Below, piece by piece: positions 31,600-40,693 of a stretch of 64,000 bases of DNA. This DNA comes from Emiliania huxleyi CCMP1516 (Eukaryota > Haptophyta > Isochrysidales > Noelaerhabdaceae), in assembly GCF_000372725.1 (NCBI RefSeq), contig NW_005198965.1, forward strand, positions 556,447-620,446, given 5' to 3'. Both the position numbers and the translations under genes were made by a program. Below the pieces are notes generated by a model. It saw only the letters and a list, made by a program, of their open reading frames with translations. It was not told the origin of the DNA and searched no databases. The stretch's first letter is position 1. Each line of letters opens with the position of its first letter.

Positions 31600-32300
31600 A
31601 GACAGGGTTGTCAGGTGAGAGCGAATGGCGCGGTTCACGCCTCGCACAACAGAGAGAGAGATGCGCTCTGCATGGTGGGACATAAAAGAGAGCGAGTACT
31701 TGGGCGAGTAGGCCGTGCGGTCGACGCTGCCGCGCGCGACTTTGCGCGCGAGGCGGCGCAGCTTGAGAGCGGCGGTGGGCGAGAAGCCGCCGCCGAACGT
31801 CTCGTGGAGCAGCAGGTTGAAGTTGTTGCGCTTGACAAAGATCGCGTCGTGGTAGAAACCGCGATGCGCCTTGATTGACGTAGCGGTGGCCGGTCTTGTG
31901 GGAGAAGGGTTGGCCGGGCTGCCCGCGCGCCTTGCAGCCCATGTTTAGGCGGCGGGCCTTCTCTTCGGTGTTGCCGAAGGCGTAGGAGTGGCCAACGGAG
32001 GCGGGCGTGCCGCCTTGAGGAGGGGCGTCCAGAGCTTGATTTCATTCACTTCATCGCACCCCCCTGGTCCCGCATGGGGTTCTGCGAGGTCAGTCTTGTA
32101 CCCCTCGTTGTACTGCCGGGTGAGCTCTGGTTTCTCCTTGTCACCGTGCACGACCGGCGCGTTGGCCGGGGCGCGCATCGCGTCCGCCCAGGCGGCGAGG
32201 ACGCCGTCGTGGGGCCGCCGGTGGTGGGCCGTGTACCGGGTTTCCCTTAACTGCAGAACGCCCCCTCTACTCGGAGCTCTAGGTCTCCGAGAGTTAGTCT
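31600..32300 (-). pseudogene. Frame-broken conserved hypothetical gene
   Basis: On the minus strand three frames in succession look like good protein without room for introns. First comes a frame containing HRRPHDGVLAAWADAMRAPA and EIKLWTPLLK (to about 32020). Then GTPASVGHSYAFGNTEEKAR and FSHKTGHRYVNQ (about 32015-31875), and then AHRGFYHDAIFVKRNNFNLL and HETFGGGFSPTAALKLRRLA (about 31873-31690). The joins at about 32017 and 31875 are consistent with small indels. I do not recognise the family. Either this is a pseudogene or the assembly has two sequencing errors. It lies in a region with other broken genes. Confidence 0.55.
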
Positions 32301-32655
32301 GCGCTTTGGGTTTCGAAATGTGAGATTTCGTAAACCGAACGAGAATCTTTAAAAACAAACAAGAATCTTTTGTGTTGAGCCTGTGTAAACAAACAAATAA
32401 GGAAAATCTCCTGGAGAGATGGGTGACGCACAAACCCGAGGGACAGCGCGTGTGAGAGCGATTTGCTGGATTAATTTTTCTAAAAAGAAACAGACAACCC
32501 AAACGAGGGATAGGGGAGGAGGACAGGAAGAAAGAAAGAAAACAGACAACCCAAGGGAGGGATGCATTGAAAAATTCTTTTCTGCGCTGTGCTCCTCGTA
32601 CAAAAACCACGCGGGGGGCGCCGGCCGGCGCGTTAGCCTTTCTCGAACTTTCCTC

Positions 32656-32808
32656 ATGAACGACACCTTTGTCTGGGCCCTTGGCGGTCTATGCGTTGCC
32701 ACGCTCTTCGTACTCATGGGCGTCGGCCTCGACCTTCACTACCGCCTGCTTCCGAGCCGTGCCAAGGCGCGCGCGGCTGGCAAGACACGGATCGACAAGC
32801 TCTGCTAA
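32656..32808 (+). CDS. Small single-pass membrane protein (50 aa) or exon
   Basis: MNDTFVWALGGLCVATLFVL starts a 50-residue frame with one clear transmembrane helix (about 5-25), followed by a basic region (RLLPSRAKARAAGKTR). It could be a stand-alone micropeptide or the first exon of a membrane protein. The exchanger fragment 300 bp downstream has no sequence reason to be joined to it. Confidence 0.35.
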   Translation: MNDTFVWALGGLCVATLFVLMGVGLDLHYRLLPSRAKARAAGKTRIDKLC

Positions 32809-33110
32809 GCAGTGTGACGTCTGAAGTGCTCTTGTGCGCGTGAACGACACTGGCTCGAGTTCTGGCAGCGAACGGCGTCGGAGGAGGCGAGCAGAATCCG
32901 CTGTGTGTCGTCGGCTCAAATCCAACCACCCTCCACAGTCCACCCCGGTACGTTCAACGCCGGACATCGCGACACCAATGGAAAGGAGTTGGTCCTTGGC
33001 TCGTGCTGAGCGCTCCCAGGCGAGCGGGTGCTGCTGAAGTGGCAAGCGCATAGAGCTGTCGACGACCAAGACGAACAAGACGGGACCAAGACCTACGACT
33101 CTAACGACTC

Positions 33111-33837
33111 GTGGCACGCGGCACGGCGCAGCTCAAGTTGCGCAAATGGAGGGCTGCACCATTCCCTCGCTCGAGCCGCGCGCGCCTCGACTGGGCGGTC
33201 CACTACCTCTCCTTGCCGTGGAAGCTGCTCTTCGCGTGCATCCCGCCCACGCTCTTCTTCGGCGGAAAGGCCACCTTCGTCGTCGCGCTCGTCTGCATCG
33301 GCGCCGTCACCGCGATCATCGGCGACGTCGCCGCCCTTTTCGGCTGCGTGCTCGGCATGCCCGACGCGATCACCGCGATCACTGTCGCGCTGGGCACCTC
33401 GCTCCCCGATGTCCGACCCCACCGCCGACGCCGCCGTCGGCAACGTGACTGGCTCGAACGCGGTGAACGTCTTCCTCGGCCTCGGGCTGCCGTGGATGAT
33501 CGGCGCGCTCTACTGGAGCCGAAAGGGCGCGACGCCCGAGTGGGCGGCGCGCTACCCCGACCAAGCCGCGCTCTACCCGCAGGGCGGCTTCGTCGTCCCC
33601 GCCGGCGACCTCGGCTACTCGGTGACCGTCTTCTGCGTCTGCGCCGTCCTCTGCCTCGGCATGCTCACGCTGCGCCGCTCGGTCCTCGGCGGCGAGCTCG
33701 GCGGGCCGAGCTGGGCGGCGGCGCGCGACCGGAGCCAGGGCGGCGGCGTCGCGCAGGCGCTGCTCCAGAAGCGGGTGGTGGCCGTCTTCTTCCTCCTTTT
33801 GTGGGCGGTGTACATTGTCGGCGTGACGTGTGAATGA
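33111..33837 (+). pseudogene. NCX-type Na+/Ca2+ exchanger, C-terminal half, broken
   Basis: The protein corresponds to the second half of an NCX exchanger: DWAVHYLSLPWKLLFACIPP, TAIIGDVAALFGCVLGMPDA and ALGTSLPD in one frame. It then continues in another frame with DPTADAAVGNVTGSNAVNVF (second alpha-repeat), LGGELGGPSW and ...LLWAVYIVGV to TGA at 33835. At 33410/33411 the expected TFAS(K/M)AAA segment of the alpha-2 repeat is missing and the frame changes, as if about 30 nt were lost. The first alpha-repeat and the Calx-beta loop are not found upstream. The residues lost belong to the ion-binding repeat, so a functional product is unlikely unless the assembly is wrong. Confidence 0.8.
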
Positions 33838-34191
33838 TTTTACTTTTAAGGGATTGTGTGGACCTGGCCTCTTAGTGCCCGTGTTTCCCAGCTTCGCACA
33901 AAAGTCGTCGTCGACGAGCGCGGCATCTGCGAACAAAACGGCTGGGTGCAAAAAAGTCATCCAGAAGCGCCGCCCCTTTCCACCCTGGCACGTGGCACCG
34001 GCAACTGCCACGCGGTGGCTGCCGCACAGCAGGTTGGTGTAGCGACATGGGCAGTGGTAGCCGCAAAACGTGGCATTGGTTGCCTCCCCTTGAAAAGTGA
34101 GCTTCAGCTCCCCAACATACCCCAGGGCGCGGTGACCGTTGCGCTGCCGCGAGTTGACGCACGAGAAGTCGTGTGCCTCGAGCAGATTCAA
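33838..34191 (-). CDS. Unknown cysteine/histidine-rich open frame
   Basis: An open frame reads ALGYVGELKLTFQGEATNAT, FCGYHCPCRYTNLLCGSHRV and FWMTFLHPAVLFADAALVDD. Composition is balanced, unlike the arginine-rich shadow frames nearby. The Cys/His pattern could bind metal. Its start and end are uncertain, and it could be a fragment of a repeated or mobile gene. Confidence 0.3.
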
Positions 34192-34704
34192 GAGGCCTAC
34201 TCAGATCTGAGTTGCTACCTGTCGGGCCACGCCATTGCTGGGAGGCGTTGCAAGCGCGCGCAAAAAATATTCAATGGATGCGTCAGTGGGAGTGCGCCTC
34301 GCCCCCACTTGCCCTGACTGCACAGGGTTGCGTGCCCCGAAGACGGCGACACATAGCGGGGGACACTGCGCAAGGAGAGGGTGCGAAGCCAAGATTGGGG
34401 TTCTAGGTGGTGGGACCATGAGGGGGGGAGGCTTCAGAATGGACCCTCCCCGAGCTCGATTTTGACCCATAACTAGACAGAACGGCCCCAAATCGGCCCG
34501 GAACCGACCCGTGGGCCCGTCTGCCGCACCCAGCTCCGCCGGGAGGGGCGCGCGCCGTTCCCCGCGGCTCGGGCGGGCCACGCAGACGCGGCGGGAGAGC
34601 TTCCCGTGCCCTGTGAGTGCCGCCACACCGCCTCAAATAGGTCCCAAAGTAGGGTTTGCCTCAAGTGTCATGCCCCTTATCTAGATAAGACGCTTATATG
34701 TTAT

Positions 34705-34928
34705 AAGGTAATTTCTCGCAGCTGCGAGACAAGTTTTCTCGGAGCGACAGCCTCAAAGACAAAAGGGTGGATGGGTGGGGGACGATTGCGGGCGAGCGCC
34801 AGCGCGCCCCAGGAACGGTGGGGTGCCCTCGACCGCGCGTCCGAGTCACTTGGGCGGACGAGCGAGCGGCACATGGCCCGACAAAGAGAAATCGGAGTCT
34901 GGCGACGAGATCGATAAAAGAAGTGCAG
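34705..34928 (+). repeat. 224-bp intron-like repeat (introner-type), copy 1
   Basis: Nearly or fully identical to 36512-36735. It begins AAG/GTAATTTCTCGCAGCTGC with a 16-bp perfect palindrome at 34714-34729 and ends GATAAAAGAAGTGCAG. The identity between copies ends at AAG|GT on one side and CAG| on the other, which are good splice donor and acceptor sequences (221 nt, GT-AG). Immediately after the CAG here a coding-like exon begins. Confidence 0.75.
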
Positions 34929-35607
34929 GGGCCACCGCGGCTTCCACAACTCGCGCTACATCGAGCGCACCACGGCGCCTGCCCCACCGACCGAGGACGA
35001 GGAGCGGGGAGGCCCCAACAGCAGCGACTACGACTCCGACTACGACGACCCTCCGCGGACGCGTGTGTCGTATGGCTGGGGAGCCCCGTTCTCCTGGCTG
35101 TGGACGTGGGGCGACGGCCGAGGGAACTGGAACGGGCCGCCGCACGGCTTCATGAACGGCGGCTGGGCCACGCACCCCTGCGCTCCGGAGCTGGTGGTGC
35201 GCGGCAACCGGGAGAGGGGCGCCGAGCCAGTCCTACCCATGAACCGGCCAGACTGGCTCGAACCCGGACCCGCACCAGACTGGGGCCAGGCGCCGTACGC
35301 TCTCGCAAGTCGACTCACAGCCGACGCTCTCAGTGCGCACGACGCCGCCCTCGCCGCCGGGCACGAGCCGCCGTCACCCACGGGCTCGGACTTCCAGCTG
35401 CCAGGGACGCGCCGGTGGTACCCTGCCTCCAACAGCTCAGATCAGTCGCGTATCTCCCGGCCCAGGACGCCGCCCGATGATGGGGTCCCCCTCGAACCCG
35501 GAATGGTCCGAAGCGTCTACGTCTTCGGCAGTGCCGCCGGTCATCGGACGGACTTCAGCCCGCCCTCGACGACCGACTACGCCGATCCAACAGGGATGGC
35601 AACGTAA
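34929..35607 (+). CDS. Hypothetical protein, terminal exon
   Basis: Following the AG of the intron-like repeat, one frame is open for 226 codons to TAA. It contains GFHNSRYIERTTAPAPPTED, SDYDSDYDDPPRT, SYGWGAPFSWLWTWGDGRGN and VYVFGSAAGHRTDF. Tryptophan/glycine-rich and acidic stretches give it a protein-like composition. There is no ATG at the beginning, consistent with a downstream exon. The upstream exon could not be identified with matching phase. Family unknown; it might belong to a mobile or viral-derived gene, but no hallmark is seen. Confidence 0.4.
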
Positions 35608-35699
35608 TCGCATCAGAGAGCGACAAGTTCACTCAATCAACTTGGTGCGATCACGTGGCCGCCGGTTCGAACTCAACGGTTCGCCTGGGGTGAGCCACC

Positions 35700-35880
35700 T
35701 GTCCATGCTCGCCTGGGTGACGGCGTTAAAATACCATCGTGAGCTACCTGTCCATGCTCGCCTGGGTGACGGCGTTAAAATACCATCGTGAGCTACCTGT
35801 CCATGCTCGCCTGGGTGACGGCGTTAAAATACCATCATGAACTACATGCCCATGCTCGCCTGGGTGACGGCGTTAAAATA
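35700..35880 (+). repeat. 49-bp tandem repeat, 4 copies
   Basis: CTGGGTGACGGCGTTAAAAT recurs at 35713, 35762, 35811 and 35860, each preceded by GAGCTACCTGTCCATGCTCG or a close variant. Copies 2 and 3 are identical. The 20-nt core is shared with the 34-bp array that follows. Confidence 0.95.
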
Positions 35881-35937
35881 CCACGCAGGGCCCGGGAACG
35901 CAATACCATTGCCTCCTTTGGTTGCTCTCGTTGCGGA

Positions 35938-36340
35938 CTGGGTGACGTCCTTAAAATACCTTCCATTCGTCTGGGTGACTGACGTTAAAATACCTTCCAT
36001 GCGTCTGGGTGACTGACGTTAAAATACCTTCCATTCGTCTGGGTGACTGACGTTAAAATACCTTCCATTCGTCTGGGTGACTGACGTTAAAATACCTTCC
36101 ATTCGTCTGGGTGACTGACGTTAAAATACCTTCCATTCGTCTGGGTGACTGACGTTAAAATACCTTCCATTCGTCTGGGTGACTGACGTTAAAATACCTT
36201 CCATTCGTCTGGGTGACTGACGTTAAAATACCTTCCATCGGACTGGGTGACTGTCCTTAAAATACCTTCCATCGGACTGGGTGACTGTCCTTAAAATACC
36301 TTCCATCGGACTGGGTGACTGTCCTTAAAATACCTTCCAT
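35938..36340 (+). repeat. 34-bp tandem repeat, 12 copies
   Basis: The core CTGGGTGACTGACGTTAAAA plus TACCTTCCATTCGT starts at 35938, 35971 and then every 34 bp to 36311. Eight central copies carry GACTGACG; the last three carry GACTGTCC and CGGA instead. Each central copy holds TGACGT, the core of bZIP-binding sites. There is no open reading frame and no unique spacer, so it is a minisatellite and not CRISPR. Confidence 0.96.
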
Positions 36341-36349
36341 GACCACCCG

Positions 36350-36514
36350 CCCACCCGGTCAACATCACGTGGGAGAACGCCGATACGTTATTGGCGCCAG
36401 CGCCTGCTGTTGACAAGTGGGGAACAAACGGCTTCATCGCAAAGCTGCCCCCAGCAGGCGTCTTGACGGGTATCAAAATTCTTCCCTACGAAAGAGGCCA
36501 ACGGACCCGAGAAG
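36350..36514 (+). other. Exon-like open segment before the second intron-like repeat
   Basis: One frame reads HPVNITWENADTLLAPAPAV and then NGFIAKLPPAGVLTGIKILP up to the AAG/GTAATT donor-like junction at 36514/36515. The last 96 bp (36419-36514) are repeated at 36901-36996 without the following GT. Family not recognised. Confidence 0.4.
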
Positions 36515-36735
36515 GTAATTTCTCGCAGCTGCGAGACAAGTTTTCTCGGAGCGACAGCCTCAAAGACAAAAGGGTGGATGGGTGGGGGACGATTGCGGGC
36601 GAGCGCCAGCGCGCCCCAGGAACGGTGGGGTGCCCTCGACCGCGCGTCCGAGTCACTTGGGCGGACGAGCGAGCGGCACATGGCCCGACAAAGAGAAATC
36701 GGAGTCTGGCGACGAGATCGATAAAAGAAGTGCAG
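36512..36735 (+). repeat. 224-bp intron-like repeat (introner-type), copy 2
   Basis: Same sequence as 34705-34928, with the palindrome at 36521-36536, donor GT at 36515 and acceptor CAG ending at 36735. The flanks on both sides differ from copy 1. Confidence 0.75.
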
Positions 36736-36740
36736 CGTTT

Positions 36741-36795
36741 CCTCTGAGGTGCCTCAGAGGTGCACTACACCTCTGAAGGTGCCTTTCAGAGGTGT
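36741..36795. repeat. Pair of hairpins sharing a CCTCTGA core
   Basis: CCTCTGAGG-TG-CCTCAGAGG (36741-36760) is followed at once by ACACCTCTGAA-GGTGCCT-TTCAGAGGTGT (36767-36795), an 11-bp perfect stem. Confidence 0.85.
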
Positions 36796-36900
36796 ACTTC
36801 AGGAGCAGAGCTGACGTCAGTCTTGCGCGCTCCCTCTCTCCTCGTCGAACCCACCACCATCCCCTTTCGCCTCCTATCTGTCTTGTGTGTGCCTTGCTGG

Positions 36901-36996
36901 GGGGAACAAACGGCTTCATCGCAAAGCTGCCCCCAGCAGGCGTCTTGACGGGTATCAAAATTCTTCCCTACGAAAGAGGCCAACGGACCCGAGAAG
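36901..36996 (+). repeat. 96-bp direct duplication of 36419-36514
   Basis: From GGGGAACAAACGGCTTCATC to GGACCCGAGAAG both copies agree over 96 bp, 482 bp apart. The first copy runs into the intron-like repeat, the second into ACGTCTTATCTAG. Confidence 0.92.
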
Positions 36997-37004
36997 ACGT
37001 CTTA

Positions 37005-37080
37005 TCTAGAAATAAATAAAACGGACACCTCTACTGCGTGGGTGCGATCTTTGTGCAGGGTTCTTTGTGGATACACGATC
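37005..37080 (+). repeat. Dispersed (TAAA)n-ACGGACACCTCT repeat, copy B
   Basis: AAATAAATAAAACGGACACC, TCTACTGCGTGG and TTTGTGCAGGGTTCTTTGTG agree with copies C and D, with an internal deletion of the GGAACAGGTCCCCGCCC part. Confidence 0.75.
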
Positions 37081-37143
37081 TAGAGCCGTACACACACACA
37101 CCCAATAAACCGTCCTCTATGTAGTCCTGATCACGTCACGTAC

Positions 37144-38285
37144 TCACAGCGACGCAGAGCGCTCCCTGGAGCGCGCCACCGGGCCCATGCCGACGACGCG
37201 CTCCTGGAACGATTGGGCGCCTTCCTCTGCTGCGCCGCCCGCAGAGAGCAGCCGCACGATCACGCGCTCCTCCTCGCCCGGCGGCGGGCTCGGCGAGCAG
37301 TCGAGCGAGAGCCGGCGTACGAGCTTTATTGCTGCGGCGGCGACGCGCAAGCGCCACTGCCTCGGCGATGGCTGCAGCGTGGGGACCGACAAGGGCGGCT
37401 CCGCCTTGGCCTCCGCGACCAGCGAGTGGTACCTTTGGTTGAGAGAGAGATTGCGCGTCACGGGCGTGTGGAGGGGGGTGGACGGCGCGCTTACTCGCCG
37501 CAGTGCGCGTGTGCAGCCAAGGCACCTCCAGAGCACAAATCCGGTGAGCACGACGGCGAGGCCCGCGTAGGTCATCGCGTTGGCCGACTCGCGGTACGGG
37601 CCGAGCACCGGCAGCGAGAAGCCGAGGGTGGTGAGGGGCAGTAGCAGCGCGTACGAGATCGAGTTTAGGACGGCGCCCGCGTGCTTCGTCAGCCAGAGCC
37701 CGAGAGTGTTGAAGCAGAAGTTGACGCCGACGTACACGCACAGCAGAGCGAACGCGTGCCGTTCGGTGCACGCCGCGTCGCGCTCTGCGAAGCACGCGGC
37801 GCCGTCGGCGAACGAGCTCGCAATCTCTCCAGGCCGCATGCCTCGGGCGGTGCCGACGCCGGGAAGCAGCATCAGCGGGGCGAGCGCAAAGCCAAACAGC
37901 ATCTGCCAGATCGAGACCCACTGCGTGAGGTACGTGACGTCCATCGGCTGCGCGGCAAAGTGAGCCTCCTTGTACACGGCCGAAAGGGCCATAGGAACGT
38001 TCGAGAGCCAGTAGAGAGCCACGGCGTACCAGCGCGCCTGCAGTTGACAGTAGTATAATAAGCAACGACGCTAGAACGGGAGCAGCGAGGGCACCACCGA
38101 AATCACCGCGCCGCTGACGAGGAGGGCCGCCGCTCCCAGCTGTCCCGTCGAGTAGCGCTCGTGCAGGAAGAGGGCGCTCGCTGCCATCGTCGCCGGGATG
38201 AGGGACTGGTTGAGGAGGGTTTGGAACTGGCCGGGTGTGTACACGGCACCCATCGCCGTCAAGAAGGTGCCGAAGCATATATTGA
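37144..38285 (-). CDS. CRT-like transporter, 5'-truncated
   Basis: Two exons resemble the chloroquine-resistance-transporter/CLT family of the drug/metabolite transporter superfamily. The first (about 38280-38080) has GAVYTPGQFQTLLNQSLIPA and a transmembrane helix. The second (about 38055-37144) has LSNVPMALSAVYKEAHFAAQ, DVTYLTQWVSIWQMLFGFAL, NFCFNTLGLWLTKHAGAVLN and three further helices, then a 100-residue basic/acidic tail. The intron lies at about 38050-38105; the acceptor is CAACTGCAG/GCGCGC and the donor could be TCG/GTGGTG. The family has about ten helices, and those before GAVYTP are missing: in the required frame a TAA lies just upstream (about 38290) with no acceptor between. Thus only roughly the last 6-7 helices are present. 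CRT-like proteins move glutathione or peptides across vacuolar or plastid membranes. Confidence 0.7.
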
Positions 38286-38332
38286 GTTATGTTCCGCTCA
38301 ATGTTACACATCTTTGCCTTTTTGCAAAAACA

Positions 38333-39301
38333 CTACGCCCGTGTTTTCGCAGCTGCCGCATTTGTCGTCGTGCGGGTGCTCTCGGCGAGACTCTTTGCGT
38401 GAGCGAAGAGTTGGCGCGCGTCGGTCAGTACTGCTTCCAAACCGTCCGCGCCAGCACGAGATACATGGACATGGGGCCCGTCGCCGATCACGTCGAGTCG
38501 CAAGTCGGCCTCCGAGAACCACGGGGCGGAAGTGAATGCTGGTAAGTCTAGTCTGCTATCACTCGGCGATGCGTCGAGTCCAGCAGCGTCGACGAGAGCG
38601 AGGCTCTCGCCATCAAGCATTGTCAACTGCAACACAACGCGCGGGAGACGCGTTGAGATGTGTGAGCTGTGAGAGGAGCGGCGGGACGCCAGACGCTCCT
38701 GTGGAACGAGACGCCGCAGCACGACGCGGTACTGGGGATGCGTGCAGCACGGATTCGACGACGCGTCAGGCGGCGAGTCATGTTGGGTGGGCCGCTGTAG
38801 TTGGAGGTTGCGGAGCTTGGGCAATGGCTCGAGGCATGACGCGTCGTCGACTGAGGTGATTCGGTTGCCGTCGAGCAGCAGCGCCTGAAAGAGGCCAGAG
38901 CGGTGGTGAGCACGCACTATTTCTGTGTGCGGCAGATGTGATCGTGTCTTGCCGCCTCAAGCGCGACGAGCGACTCCACCCCTTGGATGGTTGTGATTTC
39001 ATTGTCCGACAGCGCGAGCCGCCGTAGCTGCGCGAGGGCTTCCAGCCCCTCCATTCGACCAATGCGATTGTGTGATAGGTCAAGATGCCGAAGATTGACG
39101 CACCTGAGAGAACAGGGTAGGAGTTCTTGGGACAGGCACTTCCTGGCTCCGCGTACCACTCGCTGAGCTGCGCACGCACGGTGCCAGCGCCTCGATCACG
39201 CGGAGCCCGGCTCGTGGCATGGCGAGAGAGTGCACGTCGGCGCAGTCGTACTGGCCGGTGTTCGCCTTGACGGCGTCGCCGGTGAGGCGCGATGTGGCCA
39301 T
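38333..39301 (-). CDS. Leucine-rich-repeat protein, LRRC61-like
   Basis: Exon 1 starts at ATG 39301 (MATSRLTGDAVKANTG) and ends ...IEALAP at a GTGCGTGCG donor. Joining gives APCVNLRHLDLSHNRIGRME. Intron 2 is 38885-38955 (71 nt) with a GC donor (GAG/GCGGCA); joining gives LVALEALLLDGNRI, which fits the LxxLxxLxLxxNxI repeat exactly. The last repeats lead to PKLRNLQL...SNPCCTHPQYRVVLRRLVPQ, a break, and LTMLDGESLALVD. This N-P-x-C-x-x-P-x-Y...LDG cap order is that of human LRRC61. A further intron (about 38620-38695) separates LVPQ from LTMLDG; its donor is not clear. The C-terminal 90 residues are not conserved. Function of the family is poorly known; LRRs bind proteins. Confidence 0.75.
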
Positions 39302-39459
39302 TGTGGGGTATGGCAAAGCAGCGTGTAACGAAGTCGAGGATATCTTTTTTATGTCAGTGGCCCTTACCGTACCATTCCCGGAGGAGGACGTTGCTCAGGG
39401 GTATTCACCGCGCTATTCTTCCTTCTCGCCTTCTCGCCGCGCGTACACGCGCTCTGCTT
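39302..39459. promoter_or_regulatory. Divergent intergenic region LRRC61-like / Abitram-like
   Basis: 158 bp separate the two start codons on opposite strands, so promoter elements must be shared or interleaved. No core motif is recognisable. Confidence 0.45.
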
Positions 39460-40485
39460 ATGTGCGACGTCGAGTCGGAGCCTGAGCCGGCGCCTGCCGC
39501 GGCCGCGGCCGATTGCGAGGAGGCGCCCGGCGACGTCGGGACCACGCGTCTGCCGGATCTCTCGCCCGACGGGTGGCCAATCTACCCGTCTGTGACGGAG
39601 CGGTACTTCACAACGTACGTGACCTCCAACCACCAGGCGCTGCACGTCCACTCCAACGGGATCTGTCTGCTCGGCCTCGCGCCATCGCACCCGCTGCTGG
39701 CGCCCGGCGCGGCGCGGATCACCGGCGTCGCGTTCCGAGACCACGACGCCAAGAACCTGCTCGCCAACGAGGTGCGCGGCAAGCGCAAGAGCGGCGCAGT
39801 CTTTGTGCTGCCGCGCGATCTCGTCGCCTCCGTCACCACCGAGGCCGGCGGCGACCCGCTGCCGCTGTGGGCGTGTGTGCGCGCCAACGTGATCGAGGTG
39901 AACCGGCGGCTCATCGAGGAGCCGGAGCTGCTCGGCTCGGCGGGCGGCCGCGGCTGGCTCGCGGTGCTGATGCCAAAGATGGCGGAGAAGGGCTCGATCG
40001 GCGCCGCGCTCCTCGAGCTCGACAGGCGCGACGCGGCGGGGAGAGGGAGCGGCACCGAGGAGGGAGGAGGGAGGACGGAACAAGGGGGCTTGCGCTACTT
40101 GCGGAAGGGTCTTGAGCCCCCCCACTCCGCTCCCGTTCGCAGGACGGCGCCGCTCCGCGACCCGACCGGCAACCACAAGCGGCGGCGCGACCAGCAGGAC
40201 GCATCGGCGCCCGGCGGCGACGAGCAGCAGCCGCGCGTGAGCAGGAAGGCTGCCAGGCGAGCCAGGGTTTGCTGGGACTTTGCAGAGACCGGAACGTGCA
40301 AGTTTGCCGACAAGTGCCGCTTCCGGCACGCGGCGCCGTCCGAGGCGCCGTCCGAGGCAGCACCGTCCGTCGGAGGGGCGGAGCCATCAGGCGGCGCAGA
40401 GGCGGGCGAGGCTGCTGATGCCGGCGATGGGGGCGAGAGCGGAGGGGTCGGCAGTGGTGGCGCGGAGGGGGGGTGTTGGTGCTAG
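39460..40485 (+). CDS. Abitram (FAM206A)-like protein with added CCCH zinc finger
   Basis: From ATG 39460 (MCDVESEPEP) the frame gives 341 aa. Residues about 40-200 follow the Abitram/Simiate family: SVTERYFTTYV, HSNGICLLGLAPSHPLL, VRGKRKSGAVFVLP, VRANVIEVNRRLIEEPELL and GWLAVLMPKMAEKGSIGAAL. After a low-complexity linker a CCCH finger appears (ARVCWDFAETGTCKFADKCR then FRHA; C-x8-C-x5-C-x3-H). Vertebrate Abitram (about 180 aa) binds actin and affects transcription and has no such finger. The linker (about 40040-40140) is arginine/glycine-rich and could hide an in-frame intron ending at the acceptor GTTCGCAG (about 40142), so the fusion should be checked in RNA. The C-terminus is a Gly/Ala/Glu-rich tail. 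Confidence 0.8.
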   Translation: MCDVESEPEPAPAAAAADCEEAPGDVGTTRLPDLSPDGWPIYPSVTERYFTTYVTSNHQALHVHSNGICLLGLAPSHPLLAPGAARITGVAFRDHDAKNLLANEVRGKRKSGAVFVLPRDLVASVTTEAGGDPLPLWACVRANVIEVNRRLIEEPELLGSAGGRGWLAVLMPKMAEKGSIGAALLELDRRDAAGRGSGTEEGGGRTEQGGLRYLRKGLEPPHSAPVRRTAPLRDPTGNHKRRRDQQDASAPGGDEQQPRVSRKAARRARVCWDFAETGTCKFADKCRFRHAAPSEAPSEAAPSVGGAEPSGGAEAGEAADAGDGGESGGVGSGGAEGGCWC

Positions 40486-40693
40486 GGTGCTTTTCGCTCT
40501 TTTGACCGTGGCGAAAAGAAATAAAGAAAGTGAGCACGCCCCCGCCTGCTGGCAGACCTGCTTGGGGGTATGGTAGGGCTAGTCTTGGGCGGTCAGGACC
40601 AATGATGCTACCATACCTTCCACAAAGTAAAAACCCGGCGACGAGTACGCGCTACAAGCGCCCACGCCCGGGGCCCGCCTGCCGCACACATAC

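Noticed and set aside
35655-35685. tRNA-like B box (GGTTCGAACTC)
   Set aside because: No A box at the right distance and no cloverleaf.
35700-36340. CRISPR-like array of regular direct repeats
   Set aside because: The spacers are as repetitive as the repeats, periods are 49 and 34 bp, and the contig is eukaryotic. It is a minisatellite.
39292-39459. N-terminal extension of the Abitram frame upstream of 39460
   Set aside because: It overlaps the start of the divergent LRR gene, lacks family similarity and is basic and low in coding character.
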